Origin: Beroe forskalii
Taxonomy: Eukaryota > Ctenophora > Nuda > Beroida > Beroidae
NCBI GenBank assembly: GCA_011033025.1
Contig: WFMF01000058.1
Coordinates: forward strand, 186,001 to 250,000
Direction of reading: 5' to 3'
DNA length: 64,000 nt
Shown one piece after another: positions 34,401 to 46,823 of this stretch (the first letter of the stretch is position 1; each line of letters begins with the position of its first letter). The position numbers and the translations under genes were made by a program. The notes below the pieces were generated by a model. It was given only the letters and a program-made list of their open reading frames with translations, was not told where the DNA came from and did no database searches.

Positions 34401-37400
34401 GTTAATGAGCTACATTATGATTGGGACAAGCCCGTTATTACATCCAGTGGTGCGTTGGGGTCGAGGGCTGGTCTCCTGTTTTTAAAACATTCGCTAACCT
34501 CTGTACCGATACAAGTTTTGTTTCTGTGTGCCGGTAATACAGATGGTAGACCCGTGGACTGCATCAGCAAGGCTTCGGACTTATTGCACACGTATTCAAT
34601 GTGGTCGCTATGAAAGTTTTGAGTCCAGAGTGATAACCAGGATTTTCGTGGATGTTCAAATTTCTATTGCTCTGCCGTCCACTTTTAGGGGCCTGGACCG
34701 CCTGGTGAATGACCTGTTCCTCGTGTTCAGAGACATGATTCAGTGTGGCTCAGATTGAGCCCGTGAGAGTTGCACGACTGGTTGATGCTCTTAACTTCTT
34801 AAGGCTTTTCTGTTAAACCTCTCTCAAGGTGTCCGCGTCAAAGCCTTGGTTGTTTCCAATTACAACCAATCCATCTATTTCAAAATACCCATAATTACTG
34901 CTTAACCTTCCAGTAGTTATTAACTGATCCCCTCCCAGAATCAAGACTATTCTCGGGGAGTACTACATCAGCATCTACAAGTTTCCCACGTTGGGTTCCA
35001 TTATAGGATACTTCAGTCAGGTTACCCCTCTCTTGTCAGGAGTCTACCTCAAGTCCCCTCTGTCGCCTAACAAGGTTAACAAATATACCAATTAATTTTA
35101 CAAACACTTGAGTGAAACTAGTGAGGTTCTATACCAATAATATTATTGCTGTTAGACTGAAAAACTGATGGCGTGTGTAATAAATGGCTTCTAGCATGTC
35201 GCCTTTGAATAAGACTGGGCTAAGGTCAAAGAAATATTCCGAATCAAATGGTGTTTCCTCACTCAACTTTTAAATGGCCTGTATTGACCAGGAATTTAGT
35301 AGCGACAAATGTGACAGTAAAACTTATCATTGACCTTATGACGGCAAATTGCTTCAACTAACATGCCGTGGTTAAGCTTTTCCTAACATTTTTTGTGAAC
35401 GTACCATTACTTCAGGCGGTATCGAGGGAGAAGAAACTAAAGGCAAAAGCGAGCTACACCCCCCACCCCAGCAACGACGGGCCTGATGTCCTCAGGTACG
35501 TGTAAAGGGGGAGAGAAGAATTCTTAGTCTGTATAGTGACTGTACAGTGATGATAAGGGATGATACTCTTGATATTTCAATTACATTCCAAGTTACGAAA
35601 ACTTACAATAAACTAGATTGAAAATAACATAGATACATGTTCATATTGGGGAGTTTAAAGGACAAAAATTCGGTACAAAAAGTTATAGTTAGCCCACAAG
35701 AACATAGTTACACAGTTCACACTATTATCAAACTATTTCTTTGAATTCGAGAAAATTTTCAGGCCTCAAAAAATATCATAAATGGGAACTTCACGCTTGA
35801 GGGAGATTTGTCTCTCCAATCTAATTCTTATCTGTATAATCACATACGTCGCAATAGCAATGTCCTGCACGGAGCCCCTCAGCTTCGATTCCTTGTTTAA
35901 CATGCCGTACAGAACCGACCAAGTTATAGCATGGCAAATTAGTTTAATAGTTTGCATATTGGATAGATTGTCAAACTTAGTCAAAAACACGACTTTGATT
36001 CAAAATAATCGTTTTAGTCGACCGAAATTTCTATCTTGCCTGAAAATACAGTGTCACAAAAGCTGACAATCAAAAATGAGTCGTAACCGACAAAAAGCCG
36101 TGATTTTGGTTTGAATGGTGATTGATATCTTCTACTTGTGACCCAACTGAGATGGCTGCAAAATTTGGTGTGTATATCTATCCAAAAGTCGAGATATGGC
36201 ACTTGCCGCCGTTTTCATGACCTCAGAGTATCCCCCAAATTACACATTCGAATTTTCGGTTGTTTCAACGTGTCCGGGTGGTCATATATGATTGTATGTG
36301 ACATTGTCATGACTGAAAATTCGGTCTACTAAACCGATTGGTTTTGATCAAAATATATATGAATCAGGGGCGTAGCTAGATTTTTGAGGTGCGCGGACAA
36401 AACACCACCCGGACAAAACCCCACCCGGACATAACCCCACCTTAGAGCACAAATTGTGCGAAAGGGACGCTCGTGCGTAATCCTGTGACGCAATGTTACG
36501 GTTAGGGTTAGGACGTATGGTTCGCACGAACGTTCCCATCGCGCAATTTGTGCTCTAAGGTGGGGTTATGTCCGGGTGGGCTTTTGTCCGGATGGTGTTT
36601 TGTCCTACCATTCACAACCTGTTGAATGTTTTATTTTGCTTGACTCAAAGCTCTCATCTCAACAAAATTAACAAAATTTTCATATTGTCTGTCTAAAAAG
36701 GGGGAGGCAGCCGCCTGTGTCGCCTCCCCCTGGCTACGCCCCTGATATGAATATATAAGTATGGATTTGGTGTCATTTTGGAAGCACCGCGTCACCATTT
36801 CGTGAAGATCGACCTCAAAATGGTTCGAACAGTGTATTAATACTTTGCACTATCATATCTGTTCATGAAAAACTATTTGATTGGGTAAAATGAACCTGAA
36901 ACGTACACTTAAATTTTGGCGCATGTGCCAGTAATTTGGGGATTTACTTACATTGGCGTCAGCCGCGAAGTATTCTATCTTTATAGAGAGTTGCGCGCCT
37001 TTTGCATATTAGTTTTTATTTGCGCGCGCGGCCGGAATTAAGTTGCGCGTACTTATGACGTATGGTGTACGTTTTTGACACACGGAAGCATGGATACCTT
37101 ATTCATTATTGGCTCTTGTTTAACCGGCACTCAGGAAAAACACCTTCGAGATTTCTGTCCAACGGACTCGTTAACATGGGGCCAGTTGAATAAAAAGCCA
37201 GCTAATTAAAGTCAAATGGAAATTTACTACTTGGATTATGCACTATGTCATTCATAGTACAGATCATGACTTAAGACATCATATTATTATAGAGACTGTG
37301 ACTTCGATCTTTTGATACAATTTATGAGATATAAATGGGATTGATTGGTTATTTCAGAACATAAAGCTATGAAAAGAAAGTTATGAAAAATGTCCAAGGG

Positions 37401-39377
37401 GCCGGTTAAAATGTTTCACCAATGGGATTCCCTGGCCAAAGTCACCCACCACCCTCCGACCGCCCATCGACCTTAAACCCACACCCTTCCGATAATCTCC
37501 ATGTTTCATCCTGGCGTTGATTTTCTGCTGATGTATCCAAGTATTTGCTTCCACAAACTCAAGAATTTCTGCGAATAGAAAGGGAGAAGCTGTCTATTAG
37601 GAGTTATGTGCTCTACTCAGTACCTATTTCATTGGAATCATTCCTAATATCTTTCACAGTCAGCTGCAGCAGTCTATCTGCAGCAGTCTATCCTACTCCT
37701 GCAGATTGAATGGTGCATATTATGCTACCGTAAATCACATCTTAGATTAATTAAAGATTGGTACAGATCTCTTCGCATCACACGTTTCAGGATGGCCTGA
37801 GATATGATATTGTCACCTCCCCAGATATTAAACGAGATCCAATGGTAGATAAATCTACCATTGGATCTTGTTCAATAAGCAGAGACTTTTAGCTGCTAGC
37901 TCTAAAATGATCGCTGTGTGTCATAAAATAAAATGAAAAATAAATAAAATGAAAAATGGGTTGATAGTCTCCACTTTACTCCTTCATGTAATCCACTGAT
38001 CTGAACTTAATTTCAGTTTTAAGAAAGGGGAGATCTTCCTTACTAACGATATCTTGGACGGGGATGACTGTAGGTGGATCAGAGGACGTAAGGAGAACTC
38101 TGGGGAGACGGGTCTTATAATGAAGGTCCTGGTTCAAGAAATACCGCTGGATGAGGACTTCTATAAATATGAGTGAGTTTCTCCAACAACTTATTTTGTC
38201 TTTAAGTTTTTCGATTCAATAGGAAAGACCATAATAGGAAATTTGTGTACAATACCTAGCTGACCACCACCTCTACCCATTCGGATAGTGGCAACTCCTT
38301 AGTGGAGTATTCCACTGGGACCCACCTGGATGCACTAGTATCCCATTACCTGGAGCCAGGTGGTGGCGTCTTAGCTGAAGAAAATTGGGCGCCCCTCCGA
38401 AGATTGACTACCGTGATCCTTCAGTAATTTGCCGCTTGGGCCTGGCCCTTCCAACGACGTGTAAGGGGGTTAAATTTACTGCTATGTTGTGTTGTGCAGG
38501 CTCTTAAATTCGAAGACACTTTAAATTTATGATGGCTTGGGAAGTTGATCTGTCTGGGTTGTTGATTTACTGCGTCGTGGTATTTCTAGCTTAATAATTA
38601 GGGGAACAAACTGTCACAAGATGCCAAATAGTGTTTTGAGCCAAATCAATGGCTGCTTGGTCAATCGATCATTGACATGAAATTCCCATAAATGGAATTG
38701 AATGATCTTCTCTTGGGTCTGATTGTCGTAGGGATTTGTTACTCATTAACTCTTAATAAATATGAATAAACTCCATTGAATCATATAAAGAACACAGCCG
38801 GTTTTGGCAATATTCAAGTTGTAACATCTCAGCCATTCTTGATGCAATTGATCCGAAATTTTTTCATGGCACTGTTGACCCCCAAACATGAGTTACAAAA
38901 ATTTCCCAAGTTTATTTTGAAATATTGTCAACTTATAAAAACATATATAGGTAGTTGTGGGCTGGCAAGCAAAGTTACATAACGTTTTCTTTAGCTCTCG
39001 AACTTGCCCTTGGGCCCCTCGGACCCCAGGGCTCTCGAAAAGGACTCGCCTCAGTTGCGCTGGCCCTCAAACCGAGGGCTTGTCTACCGTGAGGATTGCA
39101 GTAACATATTTGCCCTTGGACCCTTCGAGTCCTCAGGCATGCACTTGGGCCTTCAACCCTCACACCGTTTGGGTCGCCTCCACTGCTGACCTTCGGGCTT
39201 GTCACCGCAGGACACTTGGCAGCCCCCTGATTACAATACCACAGCAAACATATAGACTACATTATCGTTGGTTTTTGTAATCGGTCCCATCAACACATTC
39301 TTAAACACTGCGTCCTTATTTCAGGTGGTTTCATGGCCGGATAACGGACGCAATGGTAGTCGACATGCTCTGTCATG
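28422..39377 (+). CDS. RASA1: p120 Ras GTPase-activating protein, N-terminal SH2-SH3-SH2 exons (3' partial)
   Basis: RASA1 binds phosphotyrosine receptors through SH2-SH3-SH2 and switches Ras off with a C-terminal GAP domain. Exons 28422-28770, 29654-29800, 34939-35074, 35416-35495, 38017-38172 and 39325-39377 join in frame. From ATG 28436 they give 302 residues; human RASA1 has 1047. Order: an acidic N-terminus of about 110 residues ending APPENE (human APPTNQ), SH2 starting WFHGYLGRGEAEVLL with phosphotyrosine-binding Arg138 in GSYIVR, then EYYISIYKFPTLGSIIGYFS (human DYYIGGRRFSSLSDLIGYYS), SH3 with FKKGEIFLTNDIL and GETGLIMKVLVQEI, and WFHGRIT starting the second SH2. The donor of the first exon (GA|GTTCGT) is weak, and the true start may lie upstream. 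No PH, C2 or GAP exon was found before 56500, so the gene is cut short, rearranged or has unrecognised exons. Confidence 0.88.
30079..30240 (+). repeat. Dispersed repeat, copy 1
   Basis: Contains TTGGCTCTGTCCCA, CCCTAACT, GAATTGGAACAGGGACATTT, GACAAATGAGACTCA and AAAGGTGAATTGG. The same words in the same order occur at 31575-31700. It lies in a RASA1 intron. Confidence 0.55.
30920..31345 (-). pseudogene. LINE reverse-transcriptase ORF2 C-terminal remnant
   Basis: On the minus strand, SLQRRRERYTIIHTWK, SFEFYKA, then NSFWVKSARLWNLLPKQVNK appear in the order usual for the last part of invertebrate LINE ORF2 (after the reverse transcriptase). At least three frame changes separate these pieces, so it is inactive. 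It is about 425 bp long, 5' truncated as LINE copies often are, and lies antisense in a RASA1 intron. Confidence 0.7.
31575..31700 (+). repeat. Dispersed repeat, copy 2
   Basis: Matches 30079-30240 (CCCATTGGCTTTGTCCCA, GAAATTGGAACAGGGAAATT, GACAAATAAGACTCA, AAAGTGAATTGGAC). The 24-bp minisatellite begins directly at its 3' end. Confidence 0.55.
31697..32945 (+). repeat. 24-bp minisatellite CATCTCATCCCTCGGTTCCC
   Basis: About 52 units of CATCTCATCCCTCGGTTCCC followed by AGAC or a variant. The period is a multiple of three, so both strands stay open (HLIPRFPD repeated on +, MVREPRDE on -), including a + frame of 260 codons at 32315-33097. A block of about 200 bp (about 31735-31935) recurs almost unchanged 418 bp later (about 32153-32353), a higher-order duplication. 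It lies in a RASA1 intron and is not likely to be coding. Confidence 0.85.
33100..34938 (+). other. RASA1 intron, AT microsatellite, no exon accepted
   Basis: Contains a short TA microsatellite near 33400-33420 and otherwise unique DNA. Open patches at 34137-34230 and 34528-34758 were examined and do not fit the RASA1 protein; the exons at 29654 and 34939 join directly with matching phase and continuous SH2 similarity. Confidence 0.5.
36365..36744. mobile_element. hAT MITE with ATATGAAT target duplication
   Basis: The ends CAGGGGCGTAGCTAG and its inverse CTGGCTACGCCCCTG are typical hAT termini. The 8-bp duplication ATATGAAT is exact (36357-36364 and 36745-36752). The element is 380 bp with no coding capacity. 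Inside (36398-36604) is a long palindrome whose arms carry GGACAAAACACCA(T)CC and GGACATAACCCCACCTTAGA. It lies in the RASA1 intron before the SH3 exon. Confidence 0.88.
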
Positions 39378-42300
39378 GTAAGTTGTAGTCTTTTAATCCC
39401 ATTTAATCATAAAGAATATATATGCAAATTTTAAGAATGTCACCTTGGATGTATACCTGTTTTCTACCACCCTACAAAAATCGCGGATATTCAACTCCAT
39501 GGCATGTGTATTGTGTAGCCTGTGGGTGTGGAATGAATTAAAAATAACAGTACTTCTTTCCTTAATTCGCACAATTCGTTGGTATTATTATTTATTATTT
39601 CCGAGCATGCCATTAGAGCATTAGCAAAGCACACCATTCAGTCTCTTAATGATCTATTCTTGTGCACTGTACACGGCCACGCCTCCTACATTCATTATCC
39701 TAATTTGCTGTCAGTCTTCTCGCTATATATAAGTATATATTGAGAATGCCGTTGCTGTAAATTAGTTGGCCAGCGTGTCCGGAATGTATGTATGTTGTAT
39801 GGGTGTGTTGTGTTTACCGTGTCATGTGTATAAGTTACTGAGTTAGTATCTGTGTATTCGTATGTTAGTGCGTACTAAGGAATATATATCTTAGGTTTCT
39901 ACTGCTCTTACCCATTTCATTTGTGCCTTACTTATCTTTTTATTTCATTTTGTGATGCATCTTCCTAATTTATGATCATTCTTCTTTTTCAAATTAGCCC
40001 TGCACTTGATAACATTCCTTTCATATTGACTGCATTCTGGCATATTTTCCAGCTCTCCGTGAAGAAGGTAGTTGTTAAAATCGGCCTGTCGCACCTTTAT
40101 CAATACTGTTTCTCTTTATTTTGCTCGAGGCAGAATAGGAGGCAAGACACTTGACAAGAATTTTGCTTTTTTTCCTCTAACTATCTTCGACAAGCGCCTA
40201 AATAGAGTTTTACGTGATTGTAATACATACGCAAGTGGCACGTGCATTTTGTCGCGCACACAAATTAATTTTACAGGGTAATTCAACATCTGTTTTTGTT
40301 TGAGTGCAACAAATTCATTCTTGGTAGTTTCTTCGTGAGTTTTGTAAAACAGAAAAGGAGATTTGAATGAAATATGAACCAATGATCACACATGAAACCT
40401 TGAATGTAGAATTTGTGCTCGTCTATGTCTGTTTTTTGTAGTATGCGAATAATCACCTCGGGGGATGGAAATGAAGCACCCACTAATAGAGACAATGGGC
40501 GTAATTCTCTTTTGTATGGGAACACTATTCCTGGATTTTTGTATATAAATTAGAATCATTGAAACAGCGGCTGTCCGCAAAGAACTGTCATTAGTTCTGT
40601 GAAGGGCGTGGTGCTAAAAGAAGGCTAAATATTAGGGAATGCTAAGTATTCGCCTCTCTGCCGACCACCCAAATACCAGCCATACCTGCCATATCTCGTG
40701 GCAGTAGCTGACTAGTACGATTTGGAAGGTATAATTCAACCCTTCAAAATACGGAGTAGGTATACACAGCACATTGGCTACAAGTCTTTCAAAAATTCTG
40801 AGCAGGGCAAAAATTTAAAATATTCGCTGCATTTTAGTTGACGTAATTATTGGTGCTACTGAGATTTTACTTCAAAGAAATGCCTGAATTACGTTATTTC
40901 TTGGAACACTTGACAGTATCGCGAGTAGTTCCTGGTTACATTACGGTAACCTGAAGAGTCGCCTGTTGCTCACAAATGACAATAGCTAGTTGATAGTGAA
41001 GTCATTTCATGCCTTGGAATGGAGAATTAGTGAGGTAATGCTGCTTATTTTGGTAGACGAGGCAAGCCTTTCACAGGGCAATACGTACTCCTGAGAGTAT
41101 GGAGGTAGAACTGTTTCCGCCTTTACGAGTATACTCCGATTTGTCACGTTTGACAGTTCTACAGTTGACTCGATAGATTGTAGAAACATTGTGACAAATT
41201 ACTGAGAAGTCAGATTTTTGACGCGTGCCTGCAGTTTGAATTTTCAGCTCGCTTTTTCTGTGGTTTAGAAACTGACGAGTGACGATGACATCAGTCATGT
41301 TGGTGACTCTTTCGCTTGAAGTCTGTGCGTGATGTCCTATTTAATAATTATGATGATAATAGTTGAACTTTAGACACTACTTTAAAGATTTGATAACTTA
41401 TACTTAGCAGTGTTAGAACTAGTTTTTTTCCGTCTGTAGCCTTCTTGATACGCGATCCAAGGCACATGTCCAATTGTCCACTACCTATTTTCATCTTCCA
41501 TGTTTGAAACTGGAACTTAATGATTATCAGTCATCTGTTTCACACACAATACGCTTTCAGGATTTCTTTGTTATTAATGTCCAATCAAATTATAAAGAAA
41601 GCATGAAGTATCGATTATAGTAATTTGATGATTCCTCTATCGTTTAAACGAAATGCCCATCCGACCAAAGTAGCAAAATCTTTGTGCTGATTTCCTATAG
41701 TTTCAACAACTTTGTTGTTTCTTTCGCTCGCGACGGCGTTGCACTGCAACGCTAGCGGGCCTGCTCCCCGTCTAAAAATTATCATTTGTCAATTGAAACT
41801 TTGAAAACCAACATCCTTATATTATATTACAGTATTACTTGAAGGCCCATGGGGCCTTCTAGGTCACGGGACACCCAGTTCATTAAATGCCGGCCACAGA
41901 GTACCACTCTTACATCTTAGTCTTTATGTTTCAAATGTTCCCACTCTTCATAAATCTAAACTTCCCTGATGAACTGCTCTTATCAAGCTTTAGATATCCT
42001 GAAAATTTTATGATGTCTTATAATTATAACAATTATAAAAAAACCTCGGAAATATTGCATGAAATTAAGAGGCGCATACCTTAAAGAACACGAAATTAAG
42101 AACTCCTAAAATTATTGAAAAGGCGCAATATTTGGCAGTATATCCTTCTAAGTTTGATTTTCGACGCTAAATTCTGGAAAATAAGCATCTTTGGGGGTTG
42201 TTAGAAGAGAGGGAAACCGCACGTAATCCGTGACATGTCAAAAAACACACAAGAACTATACTTTCATGATGTCGCAAATTTTATTTAGTCCTGCGCTCAG

Positions 42301-45300
42301 TCAATATCATTATTTCATAATTAGCATTTTCAAAATGACAAATACAATTGGAACAAGACTCGTGAACTCTCGGAGTGCACGAGGCTCAGCAAACTCGCGT
42401 GTTTGAGCAGTGACAGGCGTACATTTAACTCCGAACCGTGGTTCCTCTATATTTGTGAAGACAGAGATACTTGATAGGATTCGGCTATAGGCACTCAGAA
42501 TATCGAACACAGTTTTCATGAATCAAATAGATTTAGTCGACGTGTGTTTAAAACAACATTAATTCCGACCACGGTGAGTTAGTCACAGAATTATTCTTGT
42601 TGATTCATTTTATTTGTCTTCAAGAGTCCAAGGGTAGATTTATTTCTCAAATTAACCTAAGTCTGGTGAAATTGACCTAGTTATGGCAGCATTTGTGGAA
42701 AACATGGGATTACACTGGGGGGGGGGGGGTCAGGCCTACTCCCACTCCTTTTGGAGGTTTGGGATGGTGGTTGAGGTGGACGAGGGAGGTGCCAATATAT
42801 AGCAAAGGAAAATCCAGGGTGTTTCATTTGGAAATTGGGAACTTAAAAGATGTGACCTTAAAAGATGTGATTGAATCAATTCTTTGATACCTAAAATTGA
42901 CGGCGAATTGTTCTAGATAGGTCCATACTCTCTATTTCTTAACCGCGGGGTGTTACCGCTCTGGTCAGGGCGGGAATGTAGTATGTACACTGTTCACATG
43001 ACGCAATGCATGGTAATATGGTATGTGTATCATCATGGTATTTTTATCTAGTTAATTAATACAGTACAGAGTTGCTGTAGGTAATATGATCGACCATGCT
43101 GCTGAAATAATGAAATATGATCATTGATCAACCAACCATGTATGTCTGTTGACTGTTGACTGTTCAGGCAACATTCCGACTTCTGGAATATTCCACTATA
43201 TTACCCGCACAATGCACCGTATCCTCCTGGCTATTTTCTGCAGAGTATGAACACTCCATGGTGAAAGTAGCTCTTCCTGCGTCATCTTCACGCCACATTG
43301 TGCTATGATGATGACGTCACTTCAAGCGCCGGTTATCGGTGCGCTTCCTTCCGCCTCGTATACTTGGTCATATCAAGGGGGGGTCTAATTCCATACCAGT
43401 ATGACACCGGAGAACGTGTGTTTTCTCTCAGTACGATTCATCTTTGATAAAGCCATACTAAAGTTGTGTGAGACAAAACAGTCAGAAGTAGACTTCCACT
43501 TATCAATTGCGTCTCAAAACATGCTTACCAATTCTTTTGATGAATAATTGATTGTCGAAAATTTTATGACTGGAATCCCCCTCCTTCTTTTTCCTGTTAT
43601 ATATTAATTCAATAACATGGCATGGTATTTTTAGAGCCTGTTATCATTCCCTGCCATTTAGTCTTTCCCACGGTCCGATTTACTGATAAGACTCCTCCGT
43701 TTTTTATTACATATAAAATCTCATGTTCGACATAAGTTTGTCTTCATGGCCTATAAAAATAATTAGTTGGTAAATTTATTCAATCATAACTTGCAGATTC
43801 ATTGAAAATATAGTTATATTTTGCTTTAGAGCGCTCTACTGATACTTTTACAAAAAATGCAACATAAGTTTCAAATGAGAATCATAATATATATTAAAAT
43901 TTTTATATCAATATCAAATTAATTACCGATTTCTGAAATTTTAAAATGAAAAGAATGCTGTACAAAATAAATCAAAGAATTAATCAATACTGACATGGTA
44001 TGAATTTCAAAAATTACATAAAATAAAAAATGGGATAAACTTAACTGAGCCTGTTCGGGGACCTAGCAAATGGTCCATTGGAAATTTATCGTTTATGCTT
44101 CCAAATAACTTCGCAGCTTGCCGATTTTTTTCCAAATTTCTAGTTGCTGTTTCCTAAAGTTTCCTGGGACTTCTTCCACACATTCAATCTGGACTAAGGT
44201 GGCTACTTTAATCTGTGAGGCGTAGACTGCTTTGGTGCTCTTATCTGATTTGTATTATATTTTTAAATAAATGTAGATGATTTGCATTATGCTTCGTCAG
44301 ATTTATAGATTACTTTCTAGACTTGCTCGTGCATTTCGTTATCATTCAAATTAGTGATGATTTTATTACTTTTCCTCTTTTTAACACACAATTATTTTTG
44401 ATACCGTTTTAAAATCAAAATATATGAGTAATTCGACGAATATTTTGGTGTTAAACCACATCTTTCTTCAAATATCATAATATTGTCATTAGTGTCGCAA
44501 AATTATACCAGGAATTCACCATTATGAATCAGCGTGTTTAAAAGTGAAGGTCTTAAAAATATCGCTACATTGCTTATTTTACCTTATACTTCATCAAATG
44601 GCGCGTTTCTGTATAAGTTCAGGTCACATGACCACCAGCTGAGATTAGCTGTGTACTGTTATTACTGCTTCAATTTAACCGTCATGTTAGATACAGCTTA
44701 ATTTTTAAATCTTCGTTTATTAAACGCGGCTGCACACATTATCAAATGTGCCCGATGTTTTTCCAAGAACTGTAAATTCAATTTGTCCCCCTTCGCCGCT
44801 TTAAACTTGAAAGTTTGCTTGTGTTTCGAGGAAGCCCTTGATTTTGCGTTCGGTGTCATGGGTTATCAATTTGCATTCTGTTTTGTAACATTGCTCACGT
44901 CGAGTGATGGAAACTATAGGGTTCATCGTCCGAGTGAGTCTGCGTATGCTTAAATCAATTGTTAATAGACAGGATTAATGCATGATTTTGATCGCTAGAC
45001 ACTATTTATCCATGAACCAAAGCCACAAGATTTTGTCAACAACAAGAAATGCGCCGGCAGGCGCATATCTTGATGTTGTTGTTAAGTTTTGAGTCCAAGG
45101 TTTTATCTGTATTTATGTTTAAGGTGATTCATTGAAAAACGATCTCAAGTACCTATTTGCTCCGAGCCAGTCAAAAGGGTAGCCTGACAGCCAAGGCCAA
45201 CTTGCTTGACAGGAATACCTATCCTATTGTAGAATGTAGGTCGCACAGCGCACTTGCTAAGATTGACGGAATCATCCTGCATCCTTCTTTTCGTTCTTGT

Positions 45301-46505
45301 TGCCTGACAGTGTCGGGCTATTCTTTCAACATTGTTAGTAACTTTTATTAGGTATACTTCCCTGTTATTTTTATCTTCAGACCACTGCACAGCAGTGCTA
45401 TAATTTGATCAGTCCATGTCTCCATAGTCCATAGTTATGTGTCCATAGTAGGAATAGTTCTGATTCGCTAGTTGCACTGATAATTGCGTGACACACCTTA
45501 GTACGCAGCTGCAACTTTAAGCTGATTTGTGTCATTTCAATTCCTATGAAAATATTTTGCATACAGTATAATAATATTTGATTTGAATTATTCTTCGCCC
45601 TCCGGACTTCAAAAGGTGTAGCATTGTAGCAAGGTCATTAATCGCCTGCAGAATATTTCAAGTATGTACAAGCAAAAATGCACTAAAACTCGAAAGAGAC
45701 CACTTCACATCACTTCCTGCATGTCAAAGAACATGTCGTTTAGAAATCGTCAGAAATCAGAATTATGCTTCTATCACGCCTACTGCCTACATCTATTATA
45801 CACTCACCGTTTTTAGTAGAAAACTGTTCAAAACTTTATAAACCGGAGCATCGAGGATTTCATTTGATTAATGTGCGATTAGATAACTAATGAGAGTGTG
45901 TTATCGATTTCATATCACGAAGCGTTAGCCGAGTGGGATAATATTAGATCAGCACGGGCAACAGAGAAAAAAAATAATTGCATTTATTACGTTTTCCTTC
46001 CCCCTATGGCCCTATGTTTCATTCGCCACTTACTACTGAGACATGGATGGGTGGATGGTTGCTGATCATTTCGGCACTCCTGCACTGCAGCAGTATGTAG
46101 ATAAAGACACAGTAGTTCTTTTAAGGAGTGATGATTTATCGATAATTATTACAAAGTTAAATGCATTATAACTGGAAATTGAGCCTTCATATCATTGTGT
46201 AATTAATTAAGCACCAATGCCTCGAAAAGTGCTTAATTTCATGGTGCTGGCTTAAATTTTGTTTACCTTAATTTTGGGATTTTTGAATGTCAAAAAATGC
46301 TCTATAATTTGTTAATATATCAAACTGACCATTCAACTTTGACCCGACTCATGATGTCCAACCCTCCTTGTGTGATTGGTGACCGGGACGGTTTTTTGTC
46401 AAAGATAAAATCTGCTTAAAACAGGTCCGCACATTGAAAATTACGTGTCGTTTGAATACATTATGAAAAAATTTAATTAAGCTTACATGTTTTCTTTTTG
46501 AGTGT
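39378..46505 (+). other. About 7 kb without a recognised gene
   Basis: AT-rich DNA after the last recognised RASA1 exon. Short segments recur elsewhere: 39452-39490 (TTTTCTACCACCCT...AAAATCGCGG) matches 51937-51975, and 45045-45075 (GAAATGCGCCGGCAGGCGCA) matches 55660-55690. A G-homopolymer run lies at about 42717-42729. I looked for the rest of the second SH2, PH, C2 and GAP motifs and for dynamin GTPase motifs and saw none; short exons could be missed. Confidence 0.45.
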
Positions 46506-46512
46506 TTTACTT

Positions 46513-46823
46513 CTATTCCAACAGCAGTACGGCCAATGACAGGAATCGATGGATTCAAGTGTTATCAAGCCAGTGACGGTTAAGGAAGTGTAATCCATAC
46601 TTAATTATTGGCCCGAGACTTCGCTGCAATGGGCAGCTCCTCATTTAACCCTCCCGCACAGTTTCCTGTACGCTCGGCTGAGTGAACCGAGTGGCTGCAT
46701 AGGCTTGAGATACCTACCGTATCTTATACCCGTAGCTCGGTGGAAACGGCAGGGAATTGAACCCGGGATCTTTCGATCACGAACTAGACAAGATACCAAT
46801 ACACCAACTGACCATTCAATGTA
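46513..46823 (-). mobile_element. tRNA-derived SINE, copy 1
   Basis: On the minus strand the head carries an A-box-like TGGTGTATTGGTA and a B-box GGGTTCAATTCCC. The body reads GTACGCTCGGCTGAGTG, GGGTTAAATGAGGAGCTGCC, CATTGCAGCGAAGTCTCGGG and CCGTCACTGGCTTGAT. The body matches the plus-strand copy at 52916-53190. The heads differ, so the two copies belong to related subfamilies. Confidence 0.75.

Noticed and set aside
34137-34758. Candidate extra RASA1 exons (GYSSLMGIARYTFG and DGRPVDCISKASDLL)
   Set aside because: The exons on either side join directly in phase with continuous SH2 similarity; neither piece fits the RASA1 order or ends in a usable donor in frame.
46740-46823. Functional tRNA gene
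   Set aside because: Only the A- and B-box head is tRNA-like; it continues into a SINE body shared with 52916-53190.
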